Part shown: in pieces, positions 32,910-42,070 of the stretch
Layout of the letters: the number at the start of each line of letters is the position of its first letter
Numbering within the stretch: the stretch's first letter is position 1
Assembly (NCBI GenBank): GCA_963781665.1
Contig: CAWAGA010000002.1
Location: 1,798,001-1,862,000 of the forward strand
Length of the DNA stretch: 64,000 nt
Reading direction: 5' to 3'
DNA from: JAJYIW01 sp963781665
GTDB lineage: Bacteria; Chloroflexota; Anaerolineae; Anaerolineales; Anaerolineaceae
Program-made: the position numbers and the translations under genes
The notes under the pieces: model-generated
What the model was told of the DNA's origin: nothing
Databases searched by the model: none
What the model saw: only the letters and a program-made list of their open reading frames with translations

Positions 32910-35177
32910 ATGGGTCAAGTGAAGGGCATGACAAACCACAACGTCCAGGAATATATTGAAATCCGCGGTGCCCGCGAGAATAACCTCAAGAACGTGTCGC
33001 TGCGCATCCCCAAACGTAAAATCACGATTTTTACCGGGGTGTCAGGTTCCGGCAAATCGTCAATTGTCTTTGATACGATTGCCAACGAATCGCAGCGCTT
33101 GCTGAGCGAAAACTTCAGCATGTTCCTGCGCAGCTTTATGCCCCGCTATCCGCAGCCTGACGCTGATGCGCTTGAGAATTTGAGTATGGCGGTGGTCGTC
33201 GACCAGAAGCGCCTGGGTGGAGGATCGCACTCGACCGTAGGTACCGTCACCGATATTGCGACCATCCTCAGGCTCCTTTTCTCCCGGGTCGGCGAGCCGC
33301 ATATCGGCCACGCGCGCATGTTCTCTTTCAATGATCCCGCCGGAATGTGCCCTGAGTGCGAAGGCCTGGGGCGTAAGGTCGGCCCGGCGATCGATAAAAT
33401 GCTGGATATGTCCAAATCGCTCAATGAAGGGGCGATCCGCATCCCGATGTTCGGAAACCAGAACTACCAGGCCTCCGGCTTTTTCGACAACGATAAAAAG
33501 CTCTGCGACTACACCCCAGAAGAAATGGATCTGCTGTTGTATGGCAAGGATCTCAAATTCAAAATGCACGGCACCAACACAAATTTGACCTACCTGGGAA
33601 TCATGGAACAGTTTGAAAAGTCCTACGGCGGGCAGCGCTTTGAAAACCGTCCTGAACGCACCCGCAAAGCGGTTGAACCCTTCCTCGCCATGGGGCCGTG
33701 TCTGCTCTGTCATGGTACCCGCCTGAGCCAGGCGGCTCTCAGCTGCAAGATCGGCGGCTATAACATTGCCGAGCTTTCTACCATGGAAATCAGTGAGCTC
33801 ATTAATGTCATCAAGGCCATCAAGAAGGATTCGGTTGCGGCGGGTATTCTCACAACAGTGATTGCCCGACTGCAAAATCTTACCGATATCGGTCTGGGGT
33901 ATCTCAGCCTGGAGCGCAAGACCGATACCCTCTCTGGGGGTAAATCGGCGCGCCTGAAACTGGTGAAACACCTCAATGGAAGTTTGGTCGATGTAACCTA
34001 CATCTTCGATGAACCAAGCGTAGGTTTGCATCCACACGACATTCACCTCTTAAACGAGCTGCTACTAAAACTGCGCGACAAAGGCAACACCATCCTGGTG
34101 GTGGAACATGACCCTGACGTAATCAAAATTGGCGACCATATTGTGGATATCGGCCCTCATGCCGGCACGCACGGGGGCGAGATCGTCTTCGAGGGAAGCT
34201 TCGCCGACCTGCTCCACGCTGATACCCTGACCGGAAGGTATCTTACGCGCAGATTGCCGATTAAAGAAAGCTTCCGATCGCCGACCGGTCAAATTCCGAT
34301 CGAACATGCCAGAGTGAACAATCTTCAGGATGTCACTGTTAATATTCCGATCGGGATTCTGACTGTAGTAACTGGTGTTGCCGGGTCGGGTAAGAGCTCG
34401 CTCATTAACGAAGCTTTTTTGGCTGCCCATCCCGATGCCATCCTCGTCGACCAGTCTGCTGTGGGTGTTTCGACCCGATCCAATCCGGCCACGTATACTG
34501 GCATCATGGACGACGTTCGGAAGGCTTTCGCAGCCATCAACAAGGTCAATGCAGGTCTGTTCAGTTTCAACTCCAAAGGTGCCTGCGAAAACTGCCAGGG
34601 ACTTGGGGTGATTTACGTCGATCTGACCTTTCTGGAAAGCGTCAAACTCCCCTGCGAAGTCTGCGAGGGCAGGCGCTTCAAGGATGAGGTGTTGGCATAC
34701 AAGCTTAATGGAAAATCCATCAGCGATGTACTCGAAATGACTGTGGATGAGGCCCTCGAGTTCTTCAACAATATGGATGTCCGGCCGAAGCTGCAAGCCA
34801 TGAGCGACGTGGGCCTGGGCTACATCAGGCTCGGTCAGCCACTCAGCACGCTTTCGGGCGGTGAGTGCCAGCGCATTAAGCTTGCGAGCGAGCTTCACAA
34901 AAAAGGCAGCTTCTATGTGATGGACGAACCCACCACCAGCCTGCACATGTCGGACATTGAACATCTGCTAACGATCTTCAACCGCCTTGTCAACTCGGGG
35001 AATACCGTGGTTGTCATCGAGCATAATCAAGACGTCATTCGCAATGCTGATTGGGTGATTGATATGGGTCCCGAGGGCGGCAGCAAGGGCGGAACCGTCG
35101 TGTTTGAAGGCACACCAAAGCAACTCTTCACGGCGAAGAACTCTCTAACCGGCAAGTACCTGCGAGCGATGGGATAA
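32910..35177 (+). CDS. short UvrA-like ABC-ATPase (UvrA2 / drug-tolerance class)
   Basis: The 755-residue tandem ABC ATPase is of the UvrA family, with two P-loops (TGVSGSGKSS and TGVAGSGKSS). Zinc-type cysteine pairs are present (CPECEGLG, CLLCHG, CENCQGLG, CEVCEGRRF). The two signature motifs differ: LSGGKSARLKL in the first half (Lys after GG) and LSGGECQRIKL in the second. Classical UvrA has about 940 residues; the UvrB-binding insertion appears to be missing. Such short forms (UvrA2, DrrC-like) occur beside antibiotic genes and may act on intercalated DNA. The start is ATG 32910, or ATG 32928 (MTNHN); the ribosome-binding signals do not decide. Confidence 0.88.
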   Translation: MGQVKGMTNHNVQEYIEIRGARENNLKNVSLRIPKRKITIFTGVSGSGKSSIVFDTIANESQRLLSENFSMFLRSFMPRYPQPDADALENLSMAVVVDQKRLGGGSHSTVGTVTDIATILRLLFSRVGEPHIGHARMFSFNDPAGMCPECEGLGRKVGPAIDKMLDMSKSLNEGAIRIPMFGNQNYQASGFFDNDKKLCDYTPEEMDLLLYGKDLKFKMHGTNTNLTYLGIMEQFEKSYGGQRFENRPERTRKAVEPFLAMGPCLLCHGTRLSQAALSCKIGGYNIAELSTMEISELINVIKAIKKDSVAAGILTTVIARLQNLTDIGLGYLSLERKTDTLSGGKSARLKLVKHLNGSLVDVTYIFDEPSVGLHPHDIHLLNELLLKLRDKGNTILVVEHDPDVIKIGDHIVDIGPHAGTHGGEIVFEGSFADLLHADTLTGRYLTRRLPIKESFRSPTGQIPIEHARVNNLQDVTVNIPIGILTVVTGVAGSGKSSLINEAFLAAHPDAILVDQSAVGVSTRSNPATYTGIMDDVRKAFAAINKVNAGLFSFNSKGACENCQGLGVIYVDLTFLESVKLPCEVCEGRRFKDEVLAYKLNGKSISDVLEMTVDEALEFFNNMDVRPKLQAMSDVGLGYIRLGQPLSTLSGGECQRIKLASELHKKGSFYVMDEPTTSLHMSDIEHLLTIFNRLVNSGNTVVVIEHNQDVIRNADWVIDMGPEGGSKGGTVVFEGTPKQLFTAKNSLTGKYLRAMG

Positions 35178-35323
35178 TGGCCAACCTGGGTTATGAACCT
35201 TTTAGCCAGGCCCTTCTGTGCCATTTTTGTCCCCAGCTTGCCTGTACCAGGCCTATCGGGGTCTGCCTTTTCCCTGCTGAGGACCACTCAGAATGGCTAT
35301 ATGACTGATTTCCCGCTCCCAGG

Positions 35324-35755
35324 CTACATTACAGTCTCGTCGTAGCACACAAACTCCAGCAGATTTCCCTCTGGGTCGGAGAAGTACAACGAACGAACGT
35401 GCAGCCAGGCGTGATCGGTCGCCAACACATTGAGCCCCAATCCTTCGAGGCGGCTCCTCTCGGATTCGTAATCCTTGAGCGAGATATTGAGGGCAATGTG
35501 GTGCAGTGTCGTCTGTTCCGGGCTGAGCAGTAAAGATTTGGCCTCGAGAAAGTCGCGGTTGGTTACGTCAAAGAGGGCCAGGTTCTGCGAGTGCCCGCCG
35601 TATCCGGCGGCGATTCTGAAGAAAGCAAAACTCTCATCTCGCCTGAGCAGTTCAAGGCCAATTACTCCTTCGTAAAACTTCAGCATGGCGTCCAGGTCCT
35701 TGACCCGGATGGACACCTCACCCAGTCCCTTGATCCGCTGATTGAGTTTTGTCAT
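35324..35755 (-). CDS. VOC-family (glyoxalase/bleomycin resistance) protein
   Basis: The 143-residue protein has the two beta-alpha-beta-beta-beta modules of the vicinal oxygen chelate fold. LGEVSIRVKDLDAMLKFYEG opens the first, and LHHIALNI with YFSDPEGNLLEFVCYD close the second, with metal-type His and Glu. It could be a dioxygenase, glyoxalase or binding protein; the substrate is unknown. The start ATG (35753-35755, MTKLNQR) overlaps the stop of the Lgt-like gene by ATGA. The much longer upstream frame is a shadow of that gene. Confidence 0.87.
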   Translation of the reverse strand: MTKLNQRIKGLGEVSIRVKDLDAMLKFYEGVIGLELLRRDESFAFFRIAAGYGGHSQNLALFDVTNRDFLEAKSLLLSPEQTTLHHIALNISLKDYESERSRLEGLGLNVLATDHAWLHVRSLYFSDPEGNLLEFVCYDETVM

Positions 35756-36558
35756 AACTCCTCCATTGCGCTGGGCACGTCGATCGTATTTGATGATTGT
35801 GAAACTGATTTTGTTACCTGTTTCTTCCTGATCCCCAAAAGAACCAGGCAAACCGCCAAAATGATCCAGGCCCAGGCTTGTATTGCCCGGAATTGGCCGG
35901 CGATCAGGGTTGCATCTGCTCGGAACGCCCCCAGGAATAGATGAAGCGCTGCACTCCAGGCTGCAAAATCGAGAAAGAAAACCCCAGGCAGCTTTGGCTG
36001 CTCTTTCTGATGACTCCGGTAAAGCGGGAGAATAACCTTGAGGAGGAAGATAAGCCCTGCCCCGAGGGTCTCGTAAACCTGGACAGGATGCCGCCATTCA
36101 CCCCACAGATAAATCGACCAGGGTAATTGCGCCGGTTCTCCATAAGCGTTCCCAGAAGCCAGGTTTGCCAGACCCAAGGCGATCATCACCACAGCCAACC
36201 CGGGGGTAAGCGCATCAAGAACGCTCCAAAATAAGACCTTGTGTCGAAACCCGTACCAGCTGCTGATCACCAATCCAATGACAATCCCACCTGCCGAATC
36301 CCATAGAGAGGGATTTAAGGAAACAAGGCTGGCTGGGGATATAACAAAAGCTGAGAGGTGTTCAACCGCGTAAACAATTCTTCCGCCAATGACCATTGAA
36401 ACCAGTCCAACCAGCGCCAGGTTACCGGCAACCGCTGGATTGACGCCAAATTTTGGTGATTTACGTTCCACCAGGGATAACCCCAACCAGATCCCAACCA
36501 GCAAAACTAACCCTGACGCCTGAATGGCTAATGGACCGATATTCAAAATTGGCAGCAT
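35752..36558 (-). CDS. Lgt-like membrane protein lacking key catalytic residues
   Basis: The 268-residue protein has about seven hydrophobic segments and clear similarity to prolipoprotein diacylglyceryl transferase (IQASGLVLLVGIWLG, WDSAGGIVIG, RHPVQVYETLGAG). The conserved GRIGNF signature with its essential Arg reads GLANLAS here, and the HGG motif is replaced by SAGG, so normal lipoprotein modification is doubtful. The gene follows a TlpA-like thioredoxin by two bases and overlaps a VOC gene, a fixed three-gene unit. It may be a paralog with a different lipid or redox role. True Lgt is presumably elsewhere, since lipoproteins are present. Confidence 0.75.
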   Translation of the reverse strand: MLPILNIGPLAIQASGLVLLVGIWLGLSLVERKSPKFGVNPAVAGNLALVGLVSMVIGGRIVYAVEHLSAFVISPASLVSLNPSLWDSAGGIVIGLVISSWYGFRHKVLFWSVLDALTPGLAVVMIALGLANLASGNAYGEPAQLPWSIYLWGEWRHPVQVYETLGAGLIFLLKVILPLYRSHQKEQPKLPGVFFLDFAAWSAALHLFLGAFRADATLIAGQFRAIQAWAWIILAVCLVLLGIRKKQVTKSVSQSSNTIDVPSAMEEL

Positions 36559-36560
36559 GA

Positions 36561-37118
36561 CTAATTTCCCTTCAACATCGATTCGATTTGGGTGCGGATA
36601 AGAGCCTCTGGCATCGGCCCGCCGATCACCACCTGTGAAATTTTCCCTTGCCGGTCGATGAAAAAGGATGTGGGCATGGCTCTCACCTGGTACAACCGGT
36701 CAATACTGCCATCTCGATCGGACAATAAGGAAAAAGTGAGCCCTTCAGATTGAGCAAATTGGGCTGCATTATTGATATCATCCTGGTAACTGGCATTGAT
36801 CGCAAGGACGACTACCCCCTGATCCTGGTAATCCGCATAAACATTTTGAATTGCCGCCATTTCAGCTCGGCAGGGTAGACACCAGCTCGCCCAAAAATTA
36901 ATCAAAACCACCTTACCTTTGAAATCGGAAAGATGGACAGGCTCTCCCGAAAAAGTGTTCAAAGTGAAACCTGGGGCGATGAAGCCTTGTTGTGGAGCCG
37001 ATGTCACTTCTGAAGTCTGAAGCGTAACTGGCCTGCTGGCCCAGATCCATCCTGCTGTAAGAAGTAATACGGCTGTGGAATACAGGAACCAGTGCCGACT
37101 TAGCCAACGATCGAGCAT
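36561..37118 (-). CDS. TlpA-type membrane-anchored thiol:disulfide oxidoreductase
   Basis: The 185-residue protein has an N-terminal signal anchor (WFLYSTAVLLLTAGWIW) followed by an extracytoplasmic thioredoxin fold. The AhpC/TSA-Redoxin start is APGFTLNTFSGEPVHLSDF, and the active site is NFWASWCLPCR with a CxxC redox pair. A cis-Pro loop RAMPTSFFIDRQG and a C-terminal helix complete it. It reduces or transfers electrons to periplasmic-side protein thiols. It heads the operon tlpA-lgt-like-VOC (2-base gap to the Lgt-like gene). Confidence 0.9.
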   Translation of the reverse strand: MLDRWLSRHWFLYSTAVLLLTAGWIWASRPVTLQTSEVTSAPQQGFIAPGFTLNTFSGEPVHLSDFKGKVVLINFWASWCLPCRAEMAAIQNVYADYQDQGVVVLAINASYQDDINNAAQFAQSEGLTFSLLSDRDGSIDRLYQVRAMPTSFFIDRQGKISQVVIGGPMPEALIRTQIESMLKGN

Positions 37119-37241
37119 CCTAATGCCTCGGAGAAAAAGGATTAACGTCTACTTGAACAGATGCATGGATCGGATTAAAGTTTCACAATTCAAATAGAAG
37201 AATGAATTGCAACCTCCAGGTTTCGTGGGGTTTATTTAACT

Positions 37242-38994
37242 TCACGAAATAACCTTGTGAGTTCGCAGTATCTCCGGCAGCTCCGGCAGGAAGGACCTGG
37301 GTAAACCCGGGGATAGACTGACTGATCCTTCGAACAGCTCTTTGTAATCTTTTATATTGCCCATGCGCCACGTCTTAAATCTTAACAATGCCAGGCTGAT
37401 TGCCATTGCCCAGGGCATCACTTTGAACTCATTGGCAAATAATGCCGCCTGGACCTTAGCTCGGGTCAGGAACAGCAGCTCCTGCTCTTCGAGATCATCT
37501 GAAAAGACCTGGCTGGCCCACCGGGCTCCTTGCGCAAGGCAGGCCAGGTGAGTATGTAATGCGGCGATCTCATCCTCCAGGGTACACATATCTGGCGGAG
37601 GCGTCGATGCCTCCGTATGATTTAAGTAAGTTTTGTGTACCGCCTGGTCTGCAGCTTCTATCCAGGTCGAGGCTTCATCCAGCAACCCAATCTGGTTGAC
37701 CGACCAGGCATTCCAGACGCTCAACCAGGGATGGCTTTTAACCAAATCGATGGGAAGAGCTTTTATCCATTCTATAAGCCTGGAATATTCGGCTCTCAAC
37801 CAAACCGCTTCAGCCTGATCTTCGATTAATTGAGCTGCAAGGGAGAAATCTTTTGCTTCCAGAGCATGATAGATGGCATCTTCTGGAAAACCATTTTTCT
37901 CGAGCCAATCCGCGGCCCGCAAATGTAGAGTTTTTACTCCGTAAATGGTCGAGCGTTGTAACCTGGAGCGAAGCAGGCTGGCAAAAAGGGGGTGGTAGCT
38001 GTACCAATTTCGCTCTTCATCCAGGGGAATCAGAAATAGATTACTGCGATCGAGATATTCCAATATATCCTGGTTCGGCATTCCTCCTTCAAGCGGCATA
38101 GACAGGTTGCTGCAAACAGCCCGGCACAAAGGATCGCTTAACCGTTTCAGGATGCTGGTCTGTAAAAGGAACGCCTGCTCTGGCTCAGGTTGATTGTCCA
38201 GAACTTCCTCTACCAGGTAGTCCATGATAAAGAGGTTAGTCCCTGAGAAAGCCTGGATGAAAGCTTTAATATCCGGACTGTTTTTCAAGGACAGCCCCGC
38301 CATCTGAAGGCCAGCGAGCGATCCATCCATCCGTACGTTCTTCAAGTGAAGCGACCGAATCAACATTCAGCCCGAGGCCTATGACCTCATTCAAAAATTG
38401 AGTTGCCTCGCTCAATGTGAACCGAAGTTCAGCTCCTCGGATCTCAACCACCAGGCCGCGGGCTCGCAAGCGGGATAATGGAATAGGAGGATCCGAGCGG
38501 GTCGCAATCACCAGATGAAAAGTGTTTGGGCAGTGTTCGAGCAAAAAATTTACTGCCTTATGGATTTCCTGGTTGCTGATAAACTGATAATCATCCAGCA
38601 CGAGGGTAATTTCCGCCGTTGAGTTATCCAGGTCATTGAGAAGAATGGTCAGTACCGCTTCAGATGAGGTTTGCTGTAATTCCCCGATTAGATGGGCGGC
38701 ATCGCTGCCGATTGAATGGTCAACCTCTTGGAGGGCTGCAATGAGATAGGTCAGGAAACGTCCGGTTTGATTGTCGTCCTTATCCAGAGAAAGCCAGCCT
38801 GCGGATATGTGGCAGCCATCCAGGCTGGTTGCAACCAGAGTGGTCTTGCCAAAGCCAGCAGGTGCGATAACAACCGTAAGCGGACCCTGCAGTCCTCTCG
38901 CTATCTTATCCTGTAGATGCGGTCTTGAAACCAGCCCCGACCGGATGAATGGCAGGCGCAGCTTCGTACGGACGAGGAGATCGGACCTTTGCAT
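37242..38994 (-). pseudogene. broken MalT/LuxR-family ATP-dependent regulator
   Basis: The N-terminal part (38994 to about 38320) is the MalT-type STAND ATPase: KLRLPFIRSGLVSRPHL, Walker A APAGFGKTT (residues 44-52) and Walker B VLDDYQFI. The frame reads ...EERTDGWIARWPSD and stops at 38266. In the other frame AGLQMAGLSLKN continues the domain, with winged-helix and TPR-like repeats. The junction is a tandem 4-bp duplication AGCGAGCG (38313-38320). The second frame then runs into a 158-bp copy of the NUDIX gene (37382-37539) and ends at 37242 without the C-terminal LuxR helix-turn-helix. At about 584 codons, versus about 900 in MalT proteins, it cannot be a working regulator. Confidence 0.85.
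37382..37539. repeat. 158-bp direct repeat, copy A (inside the MalT-like remnant)
   Basis: It is identical to 41478-41635 except at 37457 (T here, C at 41553), with no indels and an offset of exactly 4096 bases. One end of the repeat is the perfect palindrome CCTTGCGCAAGG (37528-37539). In this copy the sequence is read in the NUDIX frame but fused to the MalT-like protein. Confidence 0.95.
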
Positions 38995-39183
38995 GCTGTG
39001 ATCTCGGAATTAATTCATGAAAAACCGGTGTGTTTAAATTATAGTACAAACCAGGCAGCAGTAAAATTCAGAACCCCCAAAAATGAAGCGATCAGAATCA
39101 GGCTGCCAACTATCAACCAAATTCTACTTCTCCCATGATTTGCCATGCGCGAACTCTGTTAAACTCATTTCTGTTGGTTTTTC

Positions 39184-40527
39184 TTATACGATCGATTTCC
39201 GCAGGACTTTCAGCATGATTGCCGGATTAAAAAAACTGCTGGCGGGATTAAGCAAATGAATGACCGAGAAGAAGGTTTCGAAGACCTGCCGGTCGTCGTT
39301 CGCAAGGTGTAAGACTCGGTCCATATAACCTTGGGTGAGACGTGTCAGCCAATCTGTACGGCGGCCTTCAGTTTCAGGGTAGCGGTAATCATCACCGATA
39401 GCCAGCAGCCAAGCGCCTGAAACAGCGCGAGCAAACCTGGCCTGGATTTGTTTGGTCCAACCGGTCGGGATACTGCCATTCCGCAGCGAACCCAGGCTCC
39501 TGGACAGTTCCTCCGCATACAGGGCAGCAGCGGTCATCCCCTGCCCATAGACCGGGTTAAATCCGCAGGCTGCGTCGCCTAACACAATGAAATTATCCGG
39601 CCAGCGCGCCATTCCTTCGTAATGCCGCCAACGGTTTTCGGTTTTACGATAACCAGAAATTGTAGAAAGTGGTTCAGCATCTTTGATGGCATGATATAAA
39701 TCGGGAACTGGCAGGCTTTGGGCATATGCCAGGAAGCCGGCCTCATCTGTCGGGGGGTAATCCTTACCGGCTCCTGCCAGGGTCACCATCCAGCGTCCAT
39801 TTTCGATCGGATTAATCACCCCGCCGCGCTTATTTTCAGGTGGCGTTCCCCGAACCAGGAGGCTTTTCCATCCATTTTTATGGTCAGGCTGGCGATATAC
39901 CCGGCTCGCATATCCCAGGAAGGAATTAACGATCGTTTCTTCAGGCCCTTCAAAACCATTCGCTTCCAACCATTGGGGGGTGTTAGAGTCCCGCCCACTG
40001 GCATCCACCACCAGGTCAGCAGCCAGGATCTGCTCTTCCTGGTCCGGCAAGCCACGCTGGCGGATGCGAACCCCAGTTACCCTTTGACCATCGGAGTTAA
40101 CCAATAACCCAATCACTTCATTTTCGGTACAGAACTGCACCTGAGACAGCTCGGCGACGCGCTGGCGGACCTGCCATTCCAGCAGGTCACGGCTGCAGGG
40201 ATGCGAGATATATTTCGATTGGAAGCGCGGCGCCCATTTCCCGAAAGTAAACCAGCCTGCATCGTTGATCCAATCTACACTGGGAGCACCTCCCTGGCTC
40301 AGATCGTTTTGAAAGCCCGGGAAAAGACCTTCGAGCACCTGCTGCCCCCGCCAAAGCAGCACGTGCACGTGGCGAGCCTGCGGGAGGCCTTTGCGTTGTT
40401 GCGGTCCATCCGGAAAGATATCTCTTTCTACCAGTGTCACCCTGGAAAAACGATTGGCCAGGACTCTGGCTGCCAACAATCCAGCCATACTGCCGCCTAC
40501 GATCAGTGCGTGTTGGGTGTTCATCAT
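39184..40527 (-). CDS. FAD-dependent oxidoreductase/monooxygenase (geranylgeranyl-reductase-like fold)
   Basis: The 447-residue flavoprotein has the Rossmann motif VGGSMAGLLAARVL and ending Glu (TLVERD). A mid-chain DLVVDASGRDSNTP and the second FAD motif FIVLGDAACGFNPVYGQGMTAA are typical of the p-hydroxybenzoate hydroxylase / geranylgeranyl reductase class. The substrate is unknown. It starts at ATG 40525-40527, overlapping the stop of the membrane protein gene upstream (ATGATGA), and the two are translationally coupled. It lies between the two copies of the 158-bp repeat. Confidence 0.85.
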   Translation of the reverse strand: MMNTQHALIVGGSMAGLLAARVLANRFSRVTLVERDIFPDGPQQRKGLPQARHVHVLLWRGQQVLEGLFPGFQNDLSQGGAPSVDWINDAGWFTFGKWAPRFQSKYISHPCSRDLLEWQVRQRVAELSQVQFCTENEVIGLLVNSDGQRVTGVRIRQRGLPDQEEQILAADLVVDASGRDSNTPQWLEANGFEGPEETIVNSFLGYASRVYRQPDHKNGWKSLLVRGTPPENKRGGVINPIENGRWMVTLAGAGKDYPPTDEAGFLAYAQSLPVPDLYHAIKDAEPLSTISGYRKTENRWRHYEGMARWPDNFIVLGDAACGFNPVYGQGMTAAALYAEELSRSLGSLRNGSIPTGWTKQIQARFARAVSGAWLLAIGDDYRYPETEGRRTDWLTRLTQGYMDRVLHLANDDRQVFETFFSVIHLLNPASSFFNPAIMLKVLRKSIV

Positions 40528-41369
40528 AATCTGGCCGGCCGGCTTTGCATCCAAAGATACAATCCAATCAGGAAAACCAGGAGCGCGCTCAACCCACCGG
40601 CAAAGAGGTATGTACCAATATTGGCCAAATCGAAATCCCCCCAGGCCCGCGCTGCGCTGATCAGAATCAAAACTAACGAAAAAACCTGGGATTCAATTGC
40701 CACCCTGGCGCTGCTCCAGCGGCGATCCAAGGCCATGCCGATCTGGGCGACACCTGGGAGGATCACCATTGCTCCCACAACCCGCGCGGTCAGCAGCGAT
40801 AAGGTCCACGGCCAGATTGAGATCATCCAGGTGGGCACAAAAAACAGGAGCAAACCAACCAGCACCTCGACCACGCCGGCGATGCCTAATAACCAGCGCA
40901 GATTAGCAGGAATCAGCTTGTCCCCAGGATCGAGCTGCTGCGGATCGGCTGGCCGGTTGAACCACCATGCCGCAAACACCAGAAACGGCGTCAGGAAATA
41001 AATCCCGGCCCAGGTAATAAATGAAATATGGCCTGGAGTAAACTTATCCCAATGCAGCACGGTAGCGATGCCCATTAATCCTGCAAAAGACGTCACCGGT
41101 AAAAAGCCCATCTTGACCGTGTGCCACTGCCGGGCGAACACTACCCTTACAAAAAAATAGAGGCCACCCATGTAAGCTGAGCCTAACATCATGGCAGTCA
41201 TCAGAGGTTTGATCGGCCATGCAAACAGCCTGCCAGTATCCGCTGGCCAAATTAGAAGGATGGCCGATGCGGTCGCCAGGAAGGGAATAATAAAAATTGC
41301 CAGCCAACGGGTCGCCCGAAATACCTGATCCATTCGAAGCGGAGGAGTGACAGTCGTTTCCATTTCCAT
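40524..41369 (-). CDS. eight-helix membrane protein of unknown function
   Basis: The 281-residue protein has about eight hydrophobic segments, few charged residues and Trp-rich loops (TWMISIWPWTLSLL, AAWWFNRPADP). I do not recognise the family. It is coupled by overlap to the FAD oxidoreductase downstream, so it may be the membrane partner, or substrate-delivery protein, of that enzyme. The start ATG 41367-41369 has a poor ribosome-binding site (AGGGATGG) just before it. Confidence 0.75.
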   Translation of the reverse strand: MEMETTVTPPLRMDQVFRATRWLAIFIIPFLATASAILLIWPADTGRLFAWPIKPLMTAMMLGSAYMGGLYFFVRVVFARQWHTVKMGFLPVTSFAGLMGIATVLHWDKFTPGHISFITWAGIYFLTPFLVFAAWWFNRPADPQQLDPGDKLIPANLRWLLGIAGVVEVLVGLLLFFVPTWMISIWPWTLSLLTARVVGAMVILPGVAQIGMALDRRWSSARVAIESQVFSLVLILISAARAWGDFDLANIGTYLFAGGLSALLVFLIGLYLWMQSRPARL

Positions 41370-41469
41370 CCCTACTCTTCTGCAATCTCTTAATACATAT
41401 AAGTTGGATGTTATTTATCTAATTATACAAAATTTTTGCTCCCTTTCAACCCCCTTCATCTTGCTGAAT

Positions 41470-42006
41470 CTATACCTTTAACAATGCCAGGCTGATTGCC
41501 ATTGCCCAGGGCATCACTTTGAACTCATTGGCAAATAATGCCGCCTGGACCTCAGCTCGGGTCAGGAACAGCAGCTCCTGCTCTTCGAGATCATCTGAAA
41601 AGACCTGGCTGGCCCACCGGGCTCCTTGCGCAAGGAAGAAATGACCACGGCCTCCCCCACGGTTGGCGTCGATGATATATTCACCCAGTCCTGTCCAGGA
41701 TGTCGCCTCATAACCGGTCTCTTCGTGCAGCTCTCGCCTGGCAGCGGCGTCTGGCTCTTCCCCCGGCTCGATATACCCACCTACTGGCGCCAGTGAGATT
41801 CCCTGAACGCTGTACTTAGTCTGGCGGAAGCAAAGAAAGCGTTCCTCCTCGGTCACTGCCACCACATTGACATAATCAGGCATGATCAGCCAGGGCCAAT
41901 CATCAATGATGCGCCCGTTCGGCAGCTCAATGGTATGATCTTCGACCAACAGGTATTTCCCGCGTTTTAAAACGGCCTTTTTCGAAAGTGTTTTCCAGGG
42001 TTGCAT
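41470..42006 (-). CDS. NUDIX hydrolase (ADP-ribose pyrophosphatase type)
   Basis: The 178-residue protein has the Nudix box GGYIEPGEEPDAAARRELHE followed by ETGY, which supplies the metal-binding REXXEE. It has a preceding beta-rich domain and the segment VAVTEEERFLCFRQTKYS seen in ADP-ribose/GDP-mannose hydrolases. The start ATG 42004-42006 (MQPWKT) follows AAAGGA. The last 52 codons are a copy of the repeat at 37382-37539, and since they read on smoothly in the Nudix fold, this is the original copy. The end is LALLKV then TAG. Confidence 0.9.
   Translation of the reverse strand: MQPWKTLSKKAVLKRGKYLLVEDHTIELPNGRIIDDWPWLIMPDYVNVVAVTEEERFLCFRQTKYSVQGISLAPVGGYIEPGEEPDAAARRELHEETGYEATSWTGLGEYIIDANRGGGRGHFFLAQGARWASQVFSDDLEEQELLFLTRAEVQAALFANEFKVMPWAMAISLALLKV
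41478..41635. repeat. 158-bp direct repeat, copy B (3' part of the NUDIX gene)
   Basis: It is the partner of 37382-37539: same orientation, one mismatch (41553), no indels. It ends in the same palindrome CCTTGCGCAAGG (41624-41635). Confidence 0.95.
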
Positions 42007-42070
42007 GGTGATTGTCCTTTGTCCGCAGCTTAACATGACAATGTTCATCCATTATCATTGACATTTTACT

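Noticed and set aside
33060..34964. Two long minus-strand frames (328 and 299 codons) opposite the UvrA-like gene
   Set aside because: They lie wholly antisense to a gene with clear ABC motifs, have no family resemblance and no ribosome-binding site; shadow frames.
35756..36097. N-terminal extension of the VOC protein (114 extra residues)
   Set aside because: The extension is antisense-like shadow within the Lgt-like gene, on the same strand in another frame; the ATGA-coupled start at 35755 gives a complete VOC protein.
37382..41635. Composite transposon or IS-bounded island between the 158-bp repeats
   Set aside because: No transposase or recombinase between the copies, no terminal inverted repeats, and the repeat is ordinary NUDIX coding sequence.
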